NCBI GenBank assembly: GCA_015143295.1
Contig: CM026557.1
Coordinates: 28,677,760 to 28,741,759 of the forward strand
Direction: 5' to 3'
Length of the DNA: 64,000 nucleotides
Source: Tetracentron sinense
Taxonomy: Eukaryota; Streptophyta; Magnoliopsida; Trochodendrales; Trochodendraceae
The notes beneath the pieces were generated by a model. It was not told the DNA's origin. It saw only the letters and a program-made list of their open reading frames with translations, and searched no databases. Position 1 is the first letter of the stretch; every line of letters begins with the position of its first letter. Shown here in pieces: positions 1 through 11,000 of the stretch. A program made the position numbers and the translations under genes.

Positions 1-976
1 TGGAACTTGGAGTATTGATACAAGATAGAATGGTGGTTGCGAATTAGCAATTTAGTATTGTTGTTCAAATTAATTGAAACCCCATGAATACAAGGACATG
101 ACAAAGATATTCGACAAATTTTAAGCTTTCACATTTCCATTTTCATATTTCTTTCTCCGTCTTATTTATTTTTCTTTTGGTTATAGTTATTAGAGTAGGA
201 CTTTTGCACGCGAAGGACAAACACTTATATTCTTGATAGAATATTTTTTGTGGTATTTTGGACCTAGGTATGCGCAATTCATTTTTTTCATTTCCTATCT
301 CCTCTGCAGTGAGCATCAGTGTATGAATGAGCCTAGTCCTCTATTAATGGGGTTATTTTGATATTGATATGGAGTATAAATTGACTTGGGGCAATATTTT
401 ATTTCCTATTTTTTTATTTTTTGCATTTTACCTTCAGAAATTTATCCCTTCTTAATTCATATTTCTTATGTAAGTTCAGTTAATGTGGTATTCTGATTAT
501 ATGGAAAAGGTTTTTACTTTTTATCACATTTCGTTTTGGTATGCAAATGTATAGCCAAAGGTAGCATGCAACTGCACTTTGGTGATTAGAATTTAATTTT
601 ATTCATCAAATTCATAACAAGTAAAGATGAAGATTAAATTGTGCAATATAATATTCAAACATTATGGCACTCTTTTTTGTGTGAAAAATCATATTGAATG
701 TCTCGAGGTAATATTTAAGAGAGAAGAGGAGGATAAATTGAAGAAACCCTTAGAACGATTGTACCCCTCCAAATTTTCAAACCCTTATTTTATCATCAAG
801 TTCTTTTAATACCCCTCTTTGCATTTTTGTTAAGTTAATTTACTATCCTTTTCTATTAGAAAAAGTATTTCACTAGTAGCGCTCACTTGAAGCTTTGACT
901 ACGTTTTTTGCATTGTGCTTTTTTTTTTTTTTAAATTTAAATATTTGGCTACAATAATTATCTAGTGTATTTGATG
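1..976. other. AT-rich non-coding stretch, no gene seen
   Basis: No coding pattern, tRNA or recognised repeat boundary was found here. The sequence is AT-rich and ends at the 8-bp duplication (969-976, ATTTGATG) that precedes hAT-B. It may be LARP1 intron or upstream flank. The small ORF at 627-809 has no recognisable similarity. Confidence 0.6.
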
Positions 977-1254
977 CATGGTTCAAAGTATTGGCATCGG
1001 TAAGGCGATTTTAGGATACGTATCGGGGATCAGTCCGATACTCGCCGATATGCCGGAAAAAATTAAGATACACAAAAAAAAACTTGGATACCTTAAATAA
1101 AACTTTTTTTTTATGCAAATATAATTAAAAACAAACTAAATGAAGTTTTCAAACTGCATTTATAATTTTTTTTTATAATTATACATATGAGAGTTAAGAA
1201 TTCTACAAGTTAAAAAGTCACTGATATATGCATCTTTTCCCTCCTCCTCCTCCT

Positions 1255-1456
1255 AAATATGAGTCATCAGAGTCCTCATCAATTCATCGAACTCATCATC
1301 ATCATCATCATTACCCTCATTCTTATTCAGTTCAGCCTCGCTCGGTCCAGCTCACTCGATCCTGCCCCACTAGTACCAGCATTGCCTTTCGGTCCAGCTT
1401 CACTCGTCATATTGCCCCTAAGGGCTTCTCTCTCCTCAGGTGTTCAATATTTTCTA
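1255..1456 (-). pseudogene. hAT transposase C-terminal tail fragment
   Basis: Read on the minus strand, this segment has a Gly/Ser-rich stretch followed by an acidic run and FDELMRT, closely like the tail encoded near 47140-47245 in hAT-A (same order: ASTG-like, RARL-like, [12 protein letters not shown]). The (ATC)n run around 1297-1311 is the acidic codon run seen from the other strand. The solo LTR interrupts it at 1457. It cannot encode a working protein. Confidence 0.6.
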
Positions 1457-2394
1457 TGTGACGCCCCGAACCCGCGCCTAGGGAATCAAGTTCCGAGACG
1501 CGTGTCCGTTCGTCAAATCATGCAAGTGGAAGACTTTATCCGCGAAAATGCGGGAAATTTAAACATTTATCAGATGCTTCCAAAAAGCAAATAATACCTG
1601 TCATCACAATAGCCATCATACAAACCATATACCTGTATTATTTACATCAAATTTGTTTTACAAAAGTAGGCGTTTCTATCACGCCGGGTACAACTCGTAC
1701 AAGCTTCCAAAATGTCCAGTTGGACTTTTCACTTACTGGTCAGCAACTCCGAGATCTACTGACTTAAAAAGTCAGTGAGCTATGAAGCCCAATAAAACCA
1801 CAATCCTTCTAAACTATTTTCCACATAATAACACGCATCAATAATGATATAATAAGCAGTTCAATTTGCATGTTACAGTAAAATAGAACAGTATATAATA
1901 AATTGTGACCCAAGGTCACTTAGGGTTACGTCACTCTAATAGAGATTCCCGACCTCACATTACTTTCCAATTATGAGGTTCAGTTATAAATGTATTATAT
2001 TACCAAATTATCGTTTCGATCATCAATTATGTTTCATTTCGAGTCCTGAGACTCTATTAATTGGCCACAACCCACAAATGTTTAGCTTAAAGTCTCTAAA
2101 TCATAACCATAATACATTGAGTCATTTAGACTCACACACGCTGTTCCGGATTTCACCTGAACATGACCAAACCTTGGGTATACCAACCCAACTCACCTGA
2201 AATCCGATGATTCCATACCGAACGATGAGTCCACCAACTCAGACAAATACACCAACCCTGAGTATACCAACTCAGACCACTTCGTATCCGAAGCTTACAC
2301 ACACAACACGGGCATTCACCCAATAAGGACATACTTTTCCATTCAATTGACTGGCCACGTCTACCGTGTATTCGCCGCCATCGCCCTGGGTATC

Positions 2395-2800
2395 AGTCAT
2401 AAAGGAACCCCGACCAACCTGCCTACCGTCATCTTCTGGCTGGTCTACGGAGGAACCCCGACATCTATACCAATGCCGACATCTCCTGACGTTCCACCAA
2501 GAAGGGACCCCGATAGACACGGTGCCGACATCTTCGTACCCACCCAGAGAGGAACCCCGGACTATACACTATCTGATGTTCAGCCATTTTAAACTCCCTA
2601 GGACTCCGACATCTCCTGACTATCAGTCACGGAGGAACCACAGGCCATGCAGGACACCGCCACTCCTGACCTACTCCAAGAGGCACCACAGACGACCTAA
2701 ACAAACAGACCAACATCTCCCGACTATCAGTCACGGAGGAACCCCGGGCCTTACTGGACACCGTCTCTCCTGACCTAGTCAAAGAGGAACTACGGACTAT
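2395..2800. repeat. Degenerate internal repeats in the solo LTR
   Basis: Units built on GGAGGAACCCCG and CCGACATCTCCTGAC recur irregularly about six times. This keeps the local reading open and explains the overlapping small ORFs on both strands. Confidence 0.6.
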
Positions 2801-3267
2801 ACTTAACCCTGGTTAGCTTTTCTAACCACAGGTTAACCCCAGTTAACCCAAGCCTCGCTTGATTAATTGAAATACTTGGGTCTCGCGACCGTGAACTAAC
2901 TCCGTTAACACACCGTCCCGTTAGGGAACGTTTTCAAGCTAATGGATGTCTCCATAGCCTTACAAGACATGCAAAACAACTTTTCGTCATCCTAGGGTGG
3001 CGATACAATTTACCCGGGACCCGATCTGGGCTCCCCGAGGGACTACATAAAATCACAACATCACATAGGGGTCTCCGACCCTTTTTCATTCACGTCAAAA
3101 GACATGCATATACTTCACATGAAATAATATAGCAAAATAAGCGGAAAAAAAGAAGAAAATAGAGGGGTTTTACCTGATTCACGCGTTTCGAGGTCTCGTA
3201 GGCAAAAACGGATGTCGCTAACGCGCTCGGAAGGATGATCAACCCCAAGGTAGAGCGCATGCAACTT

Positions 3268-3455
3268 TCTCTCTTCACTTTCTCTCTCTACCTTTTTTTT
3301 TCTCTCTCTACATGCAAAACAAGACGCCGGAGAGAAAATCAGACACTGCCAACGCGTCGGGGACGTCGAAATATGTCAAGGACCCGCTTCTCTCTTCTTT
3401 CTCTCTCCTCTTTCTCTCTCTTCCTTTCTCTCTCCTCACTTTCTCTCTCTAAAAA
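3268..3455 (+). repeat. Pyrimidine-rich (CTCTCT) tract
   Basis: TCTCTCTC and TTTCTCTC runs dominate this part of the solo LTR, about 60 bp upstream of a TATA-like TTTATATAAG. CT-rich tracts near a TATA box are common in plant promoters, so this may be the LTR's core promoter region. That role is inferred only. Confidence 0.4.
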
Positions 3456-4237
3456 AATCTGGGCAGCATACTGTCTCTTCAGAATTTTTGTGAGGGAATG
3501 AGGGTTTTAACCCTCTTTATATAAGTAATGAGATGGGATCATGTGCAAAAGCACATGACCAATAAGGTGTGGAGAGTTGACCGGTCAACTCGTTTGACCG
3601 GTTGACTGATTGACCAATTTCTGAATTTTTTTGCATTTACGGCCTCTGAAATCCTACTACATAGAGTCCGATTTTGATGAAATTTTAGGTGACCGAATTT
3701 GGGGCAGTCCGACACCTACTGTAAAAATTTCGGGGAAAAATACTGAGTTTTGACAGATGCACTTTAGTTCGGAAGAAAATTGTAAAACCCACTAATTTTC
3801 TGATTTCGGACACAAAACACGCTGTCGCTTCTTCGTTTGAGATAACTAATTGCTGAGACGACAGACATTAGTCCCCACGGCCGACCGACACGCATTAGTG
3901 TCAACCGCACGAATTTCTATTAGGATCTCCAACAGATATTGGGTCCCACTTAATTTCTGGAAATATAGAAATTTCCCGTTTTTCTCAATTTCACACATAA
4001 TGGCCCCGCGGTCCCGCGAAATGGTACCTGACGGAACCGATACGGTAGGGGTGTGTCCCGGCAGTCGACTGACACACTGTGTGCGATTTTCGCCAAAAGA
4101 TACTGAGATTTCCTCAGTGCACTTCAATCCCGAGCAAAATCCACTTTTTATTAATTTAACAAATAATTAACTAATTAACCTCCATTAAGGACCCATAAAC
4201 ACATAATTTTATTATATTAAAATTCCGGGTCGTTACA

Positions 4238-5784
4238 TTCTAACTCTTATTCAGGTTTGCCCGGATAATCACACGAGGGTACTTAGGGCAAATGTTAACG
4301 TTTATACTTTGTATACCCACCCGACAAATGTTGTTTCAATCCGGTAATTCCACCACTTGGAAACTTAAATCCACAGAATTTGCATCTCGCCCTTAACCTA
4401 CCACTATCAATAGAGTCTGCATCTGCCACCATACATCTTCGAGGTGCTCTACACTCTCCTTTGCTGCCATCTCAAACCTGTTTAAACAATGATTGTTAAT
4501 ATATAGCATTTCAGAGTAACCAATTAGAATGTTTAATTTTTTTTTCCAACAATAAATATAAATTTAATATTTTAAAGACCAATTTTTTCTTAAATTTAAA
4601 TATAACTTTTTTGCAAAATATATAGCATCATAGAGTACACTATTAAATTTTATATACTTATTTTAATGTAATACACATAAAAAATATTTGTTAATTAAAT
4701 AGATATTATAAATAAGGAATTCATAAATTAGGATTAGTACATAGATCTTGTAGATCATTCATAGAGTTAATCTATTTCATTTTTTGAATCCTATATTGAA
4801 TATTTTTTGTTGTGAAATATTGAAGATTTTTTTGAATTTTTATAAAAAGTGTTGAAAAATAGTCAATTTCTAAAAAAAAAAGGGATTTTGATATATGAAT
4901 TTCGCATGAAATTAATAGAACTACTCATTTTGGGTTGGTTACAACCTATTTTTATGAATTTAAGGAATTAAAATTGGAAAAATTAAGATATTTTGCACAC
5001 ACTAAAATTGGAAAAGTTCGAAATCAAACGCTACGATCGTCATTTTTCAACTTAAAAAATTAACAACGGAGTTGTTTTAGGCTTAGAAATTGATTAGATG
5101 AGAAATTTTGGGAAAAGAGTTTTAGAGGTGTTTTGAAACACCCAAATGAGCATCTCTCATGGTCTTATGCGTCTCGACCGATACTGTCACAGTCAAGGAG
5201 TTAAAACACTATTTCAGGGATTATATTGGTCCCAACCGGAACCGATATGTATTGGTTTAGGACGATATATTAATTTTTTGAAAATAATTAAATTAAATTA
5301 AAAAACAAAATAAGGCACTAGGAAGCCAAAACCAAGTGAAAGTGTAGAAATATAGGCAGTAGGTTAGTAGAGTAGCCAATTTATCAAATACTGTAGCCAA
5401 TAACAAATTAACAAAAATTCACGGGAAGCGACTTATAGACAAAGCAACAAACACAACTACAATTATGCAATGAAATCCATGAAGCAAATCAAGTTTTTAA
5501 TCGCAAAAATTGAAAAAGAATTTGAGTTTTGGGGTGTAGAAAAGGAAGAGAATGAAAGAAATATGAAATAGGTAAGTTCTAGACTTGTATGGTAACCCAT
5601 ATATTAAGTAAAGTGTCGAATGAGTCATACGTCCGCAACCAATACATATCAGTATGACTCGTCCGATATGTATCGATTTTGGACGAGTCCTACAACTCAT
5701 GTATAAAAAACGTAGCAGGATAAAAAACCCTTAGGACCCAGCCGCAACCAATACATATCGCCCGATGTGTATCAGTTCCGTCAC
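4238..5784 (-). pseudogene. hAT-B 5' region with remnant of the BED exon start
   Basis: On the minus strand an ATG at 4470 is preceded by AGGTTTGAG, exactly as the BED exon of hAT-A is (ATG at 25833). The first residues are similar (MAAKES versus MTPKKEK), and then the frame decays. Upstream, 4900-5160 reversed matches hAT-A 25300-25400 (shared TTTCTAAGCCTAAAACAA-like block). The 5160-5784 part carries the CCGATATGTATTGG-type subterminal repeats. It is non-functional. Confidence 0.55.
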
Positions 5785-5794
5785 TTTTTATTAC

Positions 5795-7231
5795 TTTTTT
5801 TGATAGGTAATCATCATCATATATATATAATAGGGAAAAGAGGGAAATAGAGATTCACAACGAGTGAACCAAACAAAAGAGAAGAGATTACAAGATCTAC
5901 GCAACTACATGCAAGGTACCATAGACACAAATGACAACACCCTCTAGGTTGGGAAATCTATTACCTCCCACCACCCTTTGGCTACCCTCTTGATCGAACC
6001 CAGTCCCCAAGGAGCTTACAAGTTACAAGTCCACTTGGTCACTTGCACAACCGGTAAAGAGGTCTCATAAAAAATTTGCTTATTTTGCTCTTTCTAGATG
6101 GATCAGGCGATGGCCTCTGGAAGAAGCACCCATAAGTGATCTAGACGAGGACTCATCGAACTCGATTGCTAGCAAGATAAGAAACTTTGGAAAGAATAAG
6201 AAAAAACCCACGCAACACTAAGATGAGCTAGAAAGAAACTCCAAAGTATACACATAAAAGGGTAGTGCAAGAGTAAATGATCAACCGATTCCTTTGCTAC
6301 AAGGCACATCACACATCTATTTAGAAGATTCCAACCTCTATTTTGAAGATGATCAACTGTCAAGATTTTATCTAAAAAAGCCATCCATAGAAAAATGATA
6401 CTTTGGATGGCATGCCCGAATGCCACACCACTCTATTAGGGATGCTAAATGAGGGAAATTACTCAAAGCCCACAAGAAGGATCTAATAGTAATCCGACAT
6501 TTGATGTCCCTAGACCACACTTGGGTATCCCTAGAATTAAGGTGTGGCTTTACGAACTCTAGGCAACCCATCATATTTGATAAACGAACTCACTTCCCAA
6601 TCTTGCAATGACCTCCTGAATCTAGGGACCCAAACTACTGACCACCCCTTCTTTCCAACAAGAATGCTATTGATCCTTGTGGATCTGGAGATAACAAAAA
6701 GAGTGAGTTGAAATCCTGTTTGAGAGTGTTGGGATCACACCATAAGTCAGACCAGAAATTAACCTCCTCCCCATTCCCAATTACTAATCTAGTATGACTG
6801 TCGAAGTCTACCCTAGACTTGAGAATTGCTCTCCATAGGCCCACCCCATAAGTATTGTTCGTCCTTTTGGGGTTCCATCTATTGCACTCTCCATACCGCG
6901 CCACTATGACCTCTCTCCAAAGACTGTTACTATCTTCCCCAAATCTCCACAACCATTTACTTAACAAAACTTTGTTCACGACCTTGAGTAGCCACATATT
7001 GAGACCATCGAACTCTTTTGGACGACATACTAGATTCCAACTTACTAAATGGCATTTCTTAGTGTAGACTTTCTCATTCCATAGAAAATCAGGTTGCATC
7101 CTTTCTAGTTTATTTGCCACTGACGATGGGATGGAGAAAAGGGAAAGGTAGTAAGTTGGAAGGCTACCAAGAGTGTCTTTCAGAAGAGTTAACCTCCCTG
7201 CTTTCGAGAGAAAACCTGTCTTCCAGCTTGA
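5795..7231 (-). mobile_element. LINE-B: 5'-truncated L1-type LINE with 10-bp target duplication
   Basis: A T-run (5795-5801, the poly-A tail on the minus strand) is preceded by TTTTTATTAC (5785-5794). The same 10 bases follow the 5' end (7232-7241), the signature of target-primed reverse transcription. The body encodes the C-terminal part of a plant L1 ORF2. Endonuclease and most of the reverse transcriptase are absent, so this was a truncated insertion. It lies inside hAT-B and is younger than it. Confidence 0.85.
6169..7120 (-). pseudogene. LINE-B ORF2 C-terminus (thumb region and zf-RVT domain)
   Basis: Minus-strand reading gives the conserved plant LINE string with KLERMQPDFLWNE, LVSWNLVCRPKE and a VNKVLLSKWLWRFGEDS-like segment (6635-7120). 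A zf-RVT zinc-binding block follows, with HLQNRGWNLLNRCVMCL and VDHLLLHYPF (6169-6426). Frameshifts and stops separate the pieces, for example near 6430-6630. In L1 families this region follows the reverse transcriptase. The copy is not functional. Confidence 0.85.
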
Positions 7232-7241
7232 TTTTTATTAC

Positions 7242-7438
7242 CATGGTTAAAATATTGGTCGGTACTAAAAAAAAAAACAAAGAAAATAAATGGGTATCGA
7301 ATGGTATCAGGTGTATTAGTCCGGTACTCACCGTTATGTTGCGATACCATGGATGTAGAGTATTCCCCGTACTAGTGTTTTAGAAAGATAAAATTCAGGT
7401 ACGTACTGGACCGGTACATCTCAAATCTTTTAACCATG
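7242..7438. repeat. Short CATGGTT-ended inverted-repeat segment
   Basis: It begins CATGGTTAAAATATTGG and ends TCAAATCTTTTAACCATG, so both ends carry the hAT terminal motif. Internal ACCGGTAC/GGTACT motifs resemble the hAT-A subterminal region. It may be the true 5' end of hAT-B or a small MITE of the same family abutting the LINE-B duplication. Confidence 0.45.
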
Positions 7439-7929
7439 ATATGATGAACTTTTGTTACCAACTAGAAAAAGTCTAGCTTGAGTTTTTCTAGTTGATAGGT
7501 AATGGTGCATCTTATTCATAATAAGAAAGGGTAAACTGTAAAGAAGCTATAAAGAAAGATCACCGATATTGTTGTCAATATTTATTGCATCCCAAATAGT
7601 GATAAAGTTTGTGTAATTCATTCCTTTGTAACCTTCCAAAAAAAAATAAAATTCATTCCTTTGTACCCTGCAAAGAGACTACTAAAGGGTTAGCAACCTC
7701 ACATTTAATTTGCTACCAATAAGACTCGGCCATACCATTTAAAAACTGCTCGAATTGTGTGAACCGTATAGATTCATATGATTCGTGTGCTTCGAATCAT
7801 AAAGTGGCATGATTTAGGTGGGAAACGATTTGACCATGGGATTTGAATCGAAAGCTCTACAATTTGGTTCGTATTGTACGATTAGAATCCTGAATCAGTA
7901 CAATGTTACACTACTGAATCAGTTCAGTC

Positions 7930-8232
7930 CAGTGTTTTCATAACCAGACTGGACCGGGCGGTTGAACCGGGAAAATGGGAACTGGTCAGGTCTACGGTCC
8001 CGAAAACCATCAAAGCTGGCCCCTTTTCAAAATCAGGCGTAAAACATAGAACTGGCTGGTTCAATTGGAGAACCGGTGACATAATCAGTAAAAATCGGGA
8101 AAACTGTAAGAACCGGACAGGAAAAAGAAATTTTTTTTTTTTTAAGAGAAAAGGCCACGGTTGAACCGGTCAAATTGGGAATTGGTCACCCTACCAATTC
8201 GAGGCTCAGTCCATTTTTGAAAACATTGGTCC
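7930..8232. mobile_element. Probable MITE with GGTTGAACCGG termini
   Basis: The left end CAGTGTTTTCATAACCAGAC and the reverse complement of the right end (CAATGTTTTCAAAAATGGAC) form imperfect terminal inverted repeats. Both are followed by GAACCGG-type motifs. Flanks (TTCAGTCC / GGTCCAAT) are only partly alike, so the target duplication is uncertain. There is no coding capacity. The structure fits a hAT-type MITE. Confidence 0.5.
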
Positions 8233-9155
8233 AATCTAAGAAAATGCAGTAGAGGTTGGAACTTGTTAGTTTAAGTTGCACAAATACACACGATGTCTAA
8301 GTTCGACATGGATGCGAGGTGTCAGATTCCATGACCCATAATAAATAGAATTCAAGGACTCGGGTGATGTTTCAATTTTTTGTGCATTGTTAATTGGGAT
8401 ATATTATGATGTATGCACCATCGTACCTGATGCGTTCTGATGAAATCAACAGCTCAACTCCCATCGTTATAGCATCACGAGTACTCCCATCTGCAGTACC
8501 GCATGCCACTTATTTATAAAAAAGGGCATCTAAACGTGATAGTGTCATGTACACCACTTTCAAACTTTCTATTGGATAACTAGAACTCCTACTGAGTTGC
8601 ATAGACATGGAAATGGGTGTGGAAGTTTGATTTGTATGCGAGGTGTTGGATTCGGCGAACCTTAGAAAATAAGATCATGGACATGAGGGATATTTTAATA
8701 ATATTTTTTTACAAAATTGTTACATTTCTAATTATATGAGGGATGCTACAAAGAGAACAAATTATATATAAAAATTTAAATTATTGCCACAAAATAAATC
8801 AAAAGTTTATAATTGAAGATATTATATACAAAAGTCAGATAGAACATGTATTAAGTTTTTAACAAAGAACTACAATGGTTAATCTATGTTATGATTAATT
8901 TGTCAAGTACTAATTACTAAACAAGCAATGTCACAAGAATAGTACACTGTATTGTATGTAAACACTATTGTTATGTGTCACTCCATGTAAGACATTTTTT
9001 CTCTGTCGCTAGAACATGTTAAACGAGTTATGTAACATGTAAAATATACATAATACAACATAGCACAATCATATTTTCAAAGAACAATGGTGTTGCATAC
9101 CATACATGTAGTCACATGCTTACCAGTCAAGATCATCGATAGGAACAAAAAAAGG
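8233..9155. other. Non-coding stretch, nothing recognised
   Basis: AT-rich intron or flank sequence without convincing ORFs, RNA genes or repeat borders. Confidence 0.6.
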
Positions 9156-9156
9156 C

Positions 9157-9478
9157 AAGAACTATACAAGAAGCCACTATACTACAATATGAAGGAGGAA
9201 AATCATGCTATGAAGAGTCTCTTCTAACTAAACACCAAATAAACAACCAGATATATAAAAGAGCAGTACAAGGAACTTCACTGATATATGAAAGAGCAGG
9301 AAAATCATTCTCCGAAGAGTCTCTTATAACGAAACACCAAATAAACAACCAGATATTTAAAAGAGCAGTACACAGAAATTCACTGATATATGAAAGAGCA
9401 GTACAAGAGAATTCATCGCTAGGTTAACAGAAAAGGGAAAGAACTATACAAGAAGCCACTATACTACAATCCGAAGGA
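9157..9478. repeat. Direct repeats, 102-bp unit plus flanking duplicate
   Basis: A block with AACACCAAATAAACAACCAG and CACTGATATATGAAAGAGCAG occurs twice about 102 bp apart (starting near 9214 and 9316). An outer pair, AACTATACAAGAAGCCACTA, occurs near 9160 and 9441. Copies differ at roughly one base in ten. No coding signal is seen. Confidence 0.7.
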
Positions 9479-9489
9479 GGAAAAATCAT

Positions 9490-10395
9490 GTTCACCATGT
9501 CAATTGCTAGTCTGATATGATACGAATAATGTGATCCAATGCGAGGTGTCCTCGAACGCTCTCCTGTCAGCAGTTGACACCCCAAAGCAGTCTCCAAAAC
9601 ACGGTTTGAATGTCAGACATATCTTCCACAAACAAGCTTGAGACCAGGTCGTTGATAGCGAGAGGGAAAGCCCACACCACTCCAAGTCTAGATAGAATAT
9701 GTCCCCAAATCCTATTAATCCGAGGACAGTTGAGCATATTTATAGACTCCTCCTCGACCATACATATGAAACTATCTATTTGCTAATCTCCAACCCTGAC
9801 TCCCGAGTGGTCTTGGGTTAGAATTTTATCTTGGTACATATCCAAAGGAAGAAAGCAATCTTGGATGGAAAACCTGAATTCCACACTAACCTAAGGAAAA
9901 GAGACGCTTCAAGTATACACCAAATCCTTGTAATATGATCTAGTATGTCCTTACACCACAGCCACTTATATCCTAACTCCCTGTAAAGGGGGAATACGAG
10001 ACGAGGACAAGATACAGAGTAAATCCTCCATCTTCCTATCAAATAGATTCTTCTTTGAATGATGAGTCCTTGAGACAACCCCATTGACACTCAAAACATG
10101 ACGCCACACAACATTGTTTATCAGAGGCCAACAAATGTAGGTTCCCAAGTTGGTTTTATAGACAACTGTTGGTATACCGACAATCCTCCCAAAATTTGGC
10201 CTCATCCCCTGACTCTACCATGAAGGAAGTGTGCTTATGGAACTTAGCTTTCTCACTAACTATACCCTTCCACAAACTGCACCCATGAGAAGTCTTAACC
10301 TCTTTTGGATCCCCTTGGAGATCTTACCAAATTTTGGCAATTATCCATTTCCTCCAAAGATTATCTTTTTCCTAAGATTAATGTCCTAAAATCAG
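9490..10395 (-). pseudogene. LINE-C: decayed L1-type ORF2 C-terminal region
   Basis: Minus-strand pieces match the plant LINE thumb/zf-RVT region in the expected order: LLMGAVCGRV-like near 10290, a GMRPNFGRIVG segment (10205), LRLVWNSGFPSKIAFFLW (about 9870-9920), and LGVVWAFPLAINDLVSSLF (about 9640-9700). Many stops and frameshifts break it. It is an older and unrelated copy to LINE-B. No target duplication was found. Confidence 0.7.
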
Positions 10396-10417
10396 ATTGT
10401 TATAAACGATTTTACCC

Positions 10418-10990
10418 AGTGTAGTCAAGGCGTCTAGGCGATGCCTAGGCGATTAGCCCCGGCTAGGCGAGGCGTTGCCTAGGCGTGGCCTAGGCGATAA
10501 ATTTAATATAAATATATATATAATTATATATATATCACGTATATATATAACATCAAAAAGATCAAAACTCCACACCCACATTCCACAAAAACATAAAATA
10601 AAAAGTCTATTACAAGTATTCATCACATAACCAAAGACATGTTAACATAGGGGAGTATTAAACACTTCAAAATCTGGGCAAAATACCCAAATTTGTGTCG
10701 TCCATGTATAATATTAGGCAGAGCCCCCTACAATTGCCCGGGGGGGTGGCAGGGGGGGCAGCGCCCCCTTGCGAGCGTCGAAAACGATATTTTTAGTGAA
10801 AAAAACGATTTAGAATTTTATTACTACTTCATTACATGTTTTTATATTTTTATTTATTTATTGGGAATTTTTGGATTTTTTTTAAGCAAAAAAAAAAAAA
10901 AAAAAAAATTTTTTTTATAGGATCGCCCGCCTAGAGGGGCGCCTAGGCGACGCAGGCCCAAAGTCGCCTAGGCGACGCCTTGACTACACT
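10418..10990. mobile_element. Mutator-like MITE with perfect 10-bp target duplication
   Basis: The ends are AGTGTAGTCAAGGCGTC and GACGCCTTGACTACACT, a 17-bp inverted repeat, followed inward by repeated CGCCTAGGCG motifs. The flanks are identical: GATTTTACCC at 10408-10417 and 10991-11000. A 9-11 bp duplication is typical of Mutator-like elements. The 573-bp interior has an A/T homopolymer pair and a G/C-rich block but no transposase, so it is non-autonomous. The 75-residue ORF inside is fortuitous. Confidence 0.88.
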
Positions 10991-11000
10991 GATTTTACCC

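Larger units (their letters stand above)
1457..4237. repeat. Solo LTR, about 2.78 kb, with 5-bp target duplication TTCTA
   Basis: The segment starts TGTGACGCCCCGAA and ends TTCCGGGTCGTTACA, giving TG...CA ends that are imperfect inverted repeats. It is flanked by TTCTA on both sides (1452-1456 and 4238-4242), a perfect 5-bp duplication expected from LTR integrase. There is no PBS, polypurine tract or gag/pol, so this reads as a solo LTR left by LTR-LTR recombination. Length and ends suggest Ty3/gypsy, but the family is not proven. It holds recurring GAGGAACCCCG / CCGACATCTCCTGAC units (2400-2800), a pyrimidine-rich tract and a TATA-like TTTATATAAG near 3515. The short ORFs inside are not genes. 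Confidence 0.85.
977..7438 (-). mobile_element. hAT-B: internally deleted hAT transposon with two nested insertions
   Basis: The left end CATGGTTCAAAGTATTGGC (977) matches the reverse complement of the hAT-A right end, including a shared GATTTTAGGATA block about 35 bp in. The right end is TTTTAACCATG (to 7438). Flanks are ATTTGATG (969-976) and ATATGATG (7439-7446), a 7/8 match to an 8-bp hAT duplication. Inside, 1255-1456 resembles the transposase C-terminal tail of hAT-A, and 4238-5784 resembles hAT-A's 5' region in reverse, so the element runs on the minus strand. Most of the transposase is missing. A solo LTR (1457-4237) and a LINE (5795-7231) sit inside. The extra CATGG at 7242 leaves an alternative right boundary possible. 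Confidence 0.6.

Noticed and set aside
1228-1594. Overlapping His/Ser-rich ORFs on the + strand
   Set aside because: They arise from the antisense of an acidic codon run in the hAT tail, and then cross into the solo LTR start at 1457.
2272-2773. Several ORFs of 75-135 residues on both strands
   Set aside because: They lie inside the solo LTR, are low complexity, and come from the GGAACCCCG-type repeats.
9157-9478. CRISPR-like array
   Set aside because: Only two long diverged units, eukaryotic context, no regular spacers.
10693-10920. 75-residue ORF
   Set aside because: Inside the Mutator-like MITE, ends in a poly-A/Lys run, no known domain.
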